NCBI RefSeq assembly: GCF_002157225.2
Contig: NZ_CP020038.1
Location: 310,001 to 374,000 of the forward strand
DNA length: 64,000 bases
Source of the DNA: Agarilytica rhodophyticola
GTDB taxonomy: Bacteria; Pseudomonadota; Gammaproteobacteria; Pseudomonadales; Cellvibrionaceae
Direction: 5' to 3'
Shown here: positions 60,665-64,000 of the stretch, in pieces
Numbering within the stretch: the first letter of the stretch is position 1
Layout of the letters: each line of letters starts with the position of its first letter
Notes under the pieces: generated by a model
Told to the model about the DNA's origin: nothing
What the model saw: only the letters and a program-made list of their open reading frames with translations
The model's database searches: none
Position numbers and translations under genes: made by a program

Positions 60665-62950
60665 ATGATGATGACATCTATTAGTAATTACCTTCCTGCA
60701 AGAACTGCTAGCTTTTCAGCGGCGGGGTCTTCTTCAAATCAAAGTGTGGCTAAAAATGAACAAGCTATTGTTAGTGATCTGATTCGCGATATAAGACATG
60801 GCAATCACCTTACGCTTGATCAAAATATATTTTCTAGATTGTTGCCGCCCAAAGAACAATTCGCTCAATCAGATCCTCAAAAAGTTTGGGAAGGGTTTAA
60901 TGAAGAGTTATTAACTTCTGTGCTCGAGGCAATGAATGAAGGTCGTGTTGATTCTATTGTTGATACAGAAGGAAACACTCATAAGAAATTGGCAATGAGT
61001 GATTTTTGTAGAAAACTTTATCAAAAAAGTGAGGATCTTCATAAGTCGAAAACTATTGAAGCTTCTATGGAAAAAACACTAGCTAAACATTCTGCGGCAG
61101 ATAAAAAAATAGTTCAGGACTTTGTTTCTCAGTCAGTAGATTTTATTTCATCTAATAGTAGTAATGCTAGAAAAATTTTACAAAATAAAATCGATAACGG
61201 AGAAATTCCACAGTCATTACAGCAGCCTATTGAAGATTTTCTAGCTGATGTTGAAAGCAGTATGCCGAAAGTTATTAGCGATATAAAAAAGGATATGGCT
61301 CAAAGAAGAGCAGAACTAGGTGAGCCTTGCGCACATGGGCAGGTTGCCATTACTACTTGTTCTGCCGGTGGTGCCCATAAATCTATTGCTAAAGATTTAA
61401 AAGGACAATTTGATCAGAGAGGTATTGAGTCACAATTAATTAATGAAACAGATCTTTATCTTAATGATGGGCTCTCTAAAACTACGGGTATAGCATTCGG
61501 ACATATTTATAACGAAATTATTCAAAAGCGAGATAATCCTGGATACGGTGAGAATTTGAGGAAACTATCTGCTCACTTAAATGATTATATTCCTGATGAC
61601 AGGATTGATATCTTAAGATATAAAGTAGGTGATGCTGAAAAGATTATTTCTACTAATCATTATGGCCATAATCAGCGTTTAGCTTCTGAGAGTACAGAGG
61701 AAGGAAAAATGAACCAGGTAACCTGGATTCTCTGTGATTATGGGCGTTTCACTACAAGGCTTGAAAATAAAATTAAAGCAATGATGGATAATAAGCTCGA
61801 AGGCTTTCGATTCTCCACGCCTGATCCTGATATCTTTTTAGCCTATGGCCAGTCTGATGAGCATAATCTTCTGGTGTCAGGAGAATCTGATAAATCAAAA
61901 GCAATGTTTCAGCACTTATCTCAACTGCTTCAGCAGGCTGAAAAAAAGAGGCCTCAGTCAACTGCTGGTGCTCGTATTTCTCCGGATAAAGGTGAGCTTT
62001 TTGTTTCTAACGACCTGAGAGATCAGTTTAATAAGTTAATTACTAAATCTTCTTATCCGGTAGACGATTCTTTTTCTTCATCCATCGATAAAAAAGGTAT
62101 TGAAAGCATAAAAAATCACTATGGTATTCCTGTGGAGTCAAAGTTAGTAACGATTTCGATGGGCGCTCAAGGAGTAGGAGGAGAAATAGAAGCTTATATT
62201 CGTGCCTTTGTCGACGATGCAAAAAAGCAGCTGGAAATGAACCCGCAGAGCGAGCTACCTAATGTGAGTATTATGGCACTTTGCGGCAAGAATACACAGC
62301 TTGCTAATAGTGTTGTTAATGCTTTTAATGAATCAATAGAAGCAATTGATAATGAATCTATAAAAGAAAGTGTCGTCAATGCTTTTTCTATTAAACCTCA
62401 AGGTTGGGTTCAATCTGGTAAGCCGATGGCTGAATTAATGAAAGCATCAGACTTGTTTGTATCAAAGCCAGGCGGACGCACCGTCGCTGAGCTTGAAAGT
62501 TCTAAAACTCCAACTTCGCTTAAAGTTTTGCCTTCTCACTTTTGGGAGTTTGGTAACGTTGCATTTATGAAAGAACAGGGTTTGGCGAGTACTACCGATG
62601 ATGGACAACCGCTTCAGCAGCTAAAAGATGCAATAAATACTCGTGAAAATCAGCATAAATTAGCAGAAAACTCTCAAAAAATTGATAAACTAAAATATCA
62701 AATTTTAGAGCTTTATCAACAATATGGTCAGTTAATTGAACATGGTCTAGATCACCCAGAAGCCAAAGACTGTGCGGACTCTATTAAAGAGCTCCAGCAA
62801 CAACTCGACAAACTGGAATCTGGGCCTAAGCAAGCTTCTTCCTTGGCAGGCATAGCACCTTCAAATCACTTTGCCCGAAGTGTTGTCAAAAAGATTGCCC
62901 AGGAATCTATTGAAAAAATGTTGAAAAAGCGTTTGGAGGTCAATGCCTAG
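60665..62950 (+). CDS. Candidate secreted GT-B glycosyltransferase (MGDG synthase/MurG-like)
   Basis: This 761-residue protein has no signal peptide. A Ser-rich N-terminus and a helical 220-residue region precede a GT-B core: ITTCSAGGAHKSIAKDL (SAGG at 233-236), IISTNHYGHNQRLASES near 355, FSTPDPDIFLAYG near 380, LVTISMGAQGVGGEIEAYIRAF near 500, WVQSGKPMAELMKASDLFVSKPGGRTVAEL with KPGG at 601-604 and Glu609, matching the GT28 donor site. A Gln-rich helical tail follows (660-760). MurG and MGDG synthase are about 350-530 residues, so the extensions are unusual. With AT-rich codon use and effector-like termini, it is a candidate secreted enzyme. Substrate not known. Confidence 0.78.
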   Translation: MMMTSISNYLPARTASFSAAGSSSNQSVAKNEQAIVSDLIRDIRHGNHLTLDQNIFSRLLPPKEQFAQSDPQKVWEGFNEELLTSVLEAMNEGRVDSIVDTEGNTHKKLAMSDFCRKLYQKSEDLHKSKTIEASMEKTLAKHSAADKKIVQDFVSQSVDFISSNSSNARKILQNKIDNGEIPQSLQQPIEDFLADVESSMPKVISDIKKDMAQRRAELGEPCAHGQVAITTCSAGGAHKSIAKDLKGQFDQRGIESQLINETDLYLNDGLSKTTGIAFGHIYNEIIQKRDNPGYGENLRKLSAHLNDYIPDDRIDILRYKVGDAEKIISTNHYGHNQRLASESTEEGKMNQVTWILCDYGRFTTRLENKIKAMMDNKLEGFRFSTPDPDIFLAYGQSDEHNLLVSGESDKSKAMFQHLSQLLQQAEKKRPQSTAGARISPDKGELFVSNDLRDQFNKLITKSSYPVDDSFSSSIDKKGIESIKNHYGIPVESKLVTISMGAQGVGGEIEAYIRAFVDDAKKQLEMNPQSELPNVSIMALCGKNTQLANSVVNAFNESIEAIDNESIKESVVNAFSIKPQGWVQSGKPMAELMKASDLFVSKPGGRTVAELESSKTPTSLKVLPSHFWEFGNVAFMKEQGLASTTDDGQPLQQLKDAINTRENQHKLAENSQKIDKLKYQILELYQQYGQLIEHGLDHPEAKDCADSIKELQQQLDKLESGPKQASSLAGIAPSNHFARSVVKKIAQESIEKMLKKRLEVNA

Positions 62951-62956
62951 GGCTTT

Positions 62957-62981
62957 TTAATAGGCTCTAGCTTGCTATTAA
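62957..62981. terminator. Terminator-like hairpin between convergent genes
   Basis: TTAATAG pairs with CTATTAA, with an inner GCT/AGC pairing. It lies just after the glycosyltransferase-like gene and overlaps the halogenase stop codon. Confidence 0.5.
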
Positions 62982-64000
62982 ATCCTCTGCAAACCGTGCA
63001 GCTTTATTTTATTTATAAGCTCTCTATTATTGGGGAGCTTGCTACAAAATAATTGAGCGTTTTTTTTGTTGCGTGCAAATTGCTCTTCGGCAAATTGAAC
63101 ATTGTGAGATGTCATCCCGTGGAAGCTTGGTTTAGTTTTAAAGCCCATGCCATAGAGCACATACTGATAACTTGCGGAAGGAAATACTTCGTCTTTTTGT
63201 GTGAAATCATCTTGCCAGGGATAATGAAAGCGCCACATCTCAATGAGTTCTTGTAGGCTATCAGGGATGGACTTTGGATCGCAGTTTTCGATCCAGAAGT
63301 CGCTGTCTCGGCGCTGGCTTAAACAATAATGTAGTTTCAAAAAGTCGATAATTCTATCCCAACGATATTGGCAGCGTTCATTAAACCGTTTAGCGACAAT
63401 ATCCATAGAATCTCTATCTGGGGGGAGCTGCTGAGCAATTAGTCTGGCTGATAACTCTACTAACACTAGTGATGATGCCTCTAAAGGTTCTAGAAAACCT
63501 GCAGATAAACCGACGGCGACAACATTGTTTTGCCAAAATTTTTGTCGGTGGCCTGAATTTATTGAGATTTTACGCAGATCGTAATTATCAATATCCTTAA
63601 CCCTTGGTCTTAAGTAGTCTCTTAGTTGCAGTTCTGCTTCGGCTTGGCTTATATGTGCGCTTGAATAGACATGGCCAACACCACGGCGACTGACCAAGCC
63701 TATATCCCAAATCCAACCAGCGGTTTGTGCTGTCGATATTGTGTGAGAGGCGATAGGTGTATCATCTGTTTCATAGGGAGCGTGCACAGCGAGCGCAGTA
63801 TCGACGAAGAGTATGTCCTTACAATCTTTGAAGGGAACCTTGTAATGTTCGCCCAGTAAAAGTGATTTAAAGCCTGTACAATCTACGAAAAGATCCCCTT
63901 CTATTTGTATTCCTTGTTGTGTTTCAAGGGAGCTGATATCTCCATTCTCTGTAGTATTGACGGTGCTGGTATCGGCTAAAATATGCTTAACCCCAAGTTT
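62978..64000 (-). CDS. Flavin-dependent tryptophan halogenase family protein, partial
   Basis: The gene runs off the right edge of the window; the frame continues past 63787 to 64000 with no stop, so only the C-terminal 340 or so residues are seen. Signatures: DLFVDCTGFKSLLLGEHYKVPF near the N-terminal edge, WIWDIGLVSRRGVGHVYSS, and GLSAGFLEPLEASSLVLVEL (the flavin-binding C-terminal motif). These enzymes use FADH2, oxygen and halide to halogenate tryptophan or related aromatic rings; other family members have unknown substrates. A nearby donor of reduced flavin is not seen in the window. Its partner pathway lies outside. Confidence 0.9.
   Translation of the reverse strand, partial: KLGVKHILADTSTVNTTENGDISSLETQQGIQIEGDLFVDCTGFKSLLLGEHYKVPFKDCKDILFVDTALAVHAPYETDDTPIASHTISTAQTAGWIWDIGLVSRRGVGHVYSSAHISQAEAELQLRDYLRPRVKDIDNYDLRKISINSGHRQKFWQNNVVAVGLSAGFLEPLEASSLVLVELSARLIAQQLPPDRDSMDIVAKRFNERCQYRWDRIIDFLKLHYCLSQRRDSDFWIENCDPKSIPDSLQELIEMWRFHYPWQDDFTQKDEVFPSASYQYVLYGMGFKTKPSFHGMTSHNVQFAEEQFARNKKNAQLFCSKLPNNRELINKIKLHGLQRI

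Noticed and set aside
1-64000. Shared promoter motif for all effector-like genes
   Set aside because: Upstream regions of the genes at 3285, 47328 and 60665 were compared by eye and no common box beyond AT-rich runs was found.
1-64000. tRNA, rRNA or CRISPR arrays
   Set aside because: No cloverleaf-like or rRNA-like sequence and no regularly spaced direct repeats were seen.

Overview
The window looks like chromosome from an AT-rich, probably marine or host-associated gammaproteobacterium. This rests on the mix of genes (ubiA-phoB-phoR and recG-oxyR in the order known from Pseudomonas-type gammaproteobacteria, TonB-dependent uptake, many lipoproteins, HDOD and BLUF sensors, a flavin-dependent tryptophan halogenase) and not on any rRNA or marker search. 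Most of the sequence is ordinary housekeeping and accessory metabolism, interrupted by islands of poorly characterised AT-rich genes that look like effectors for a type III secretion system (T3SS). No secretion apparatus genes lie in the window.

Layout. 1-5929: three unrecognised plus-strand genes, the first cut by the window edge, with a sharp fall in GC inside it. 6057-8344: alanine dehydrogenase, a divergent Lrp-type regulator and a small membrane protein. 8415-12581: a TPP riboswitch followed by a four-gene thiamine acquisition operon (TonB receptor, YkoF-like thiamine-binding protein, PnuT-like permease, thiamine-kinase-like protein). 12656-17219: a large periplasmic protein, a porin with a small phosphate-binding-like protein, and a YaiI/DUF188 protein. 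17398-18565: FMN-binding (PaiB-like) and GNAT proteins, then a structured inverted repeat. 18895-22495: four lipoproteins (LPP20, LpoB-like, COG3014 TPR, LPP20). 22515-27285: small metabolic and regulatory genes, including an AraC/GlxA regulator and a VOC/WYL pair preceded by a palindrome.

27884-30826 encodes a secreted metal-dependent amidohydrolase/M19-like protein with beta-trefoil lectin domains. About 900 bp of AT-rich DNA with three inverted repeats precedes a compact module (31735-33829) of roadblock, BLUF photoreceptor, small GTPase and roadblock genes. It is a candidate blue-light-controlled GTPase switch. 33894-43513 holds a PD40-amidohydrolase, Nudix, Gfo/Idh oxidoreductase, PatB/MalY lyase, pirin and azoreductase with a divergent LysR regulator, and a small secreted protein.

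43872-47328 (minus strand) is the strongest effector locus. In transcription order it encodes a protein with a cytidine-deaminase-like C-terminus, a TPR protein, a CesT-like T3SS chaperone, and a GHSLGG lipase-like protein whose start overlaps the chaperone stop. 47663-60470 is mostly core: a COG3146 acyltransferase, PhoR, PhoB, UbiA, a 163-bp fold-back element, an HU protein, a PAS histidine kinase, a degenerate YbaK-HDOD fusion, RecG, OxyR and a Rossmann-fold epimerase-like protein. 60665-62950 encodes a second notable effector candidate, a GT-B (MGDG synthase/MurG-like) glycosyltransferase inside long helical extensions. The window ends inside a tryptophan halogenase.

All functional calls come from reading motifs by eye. 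No database search was run.
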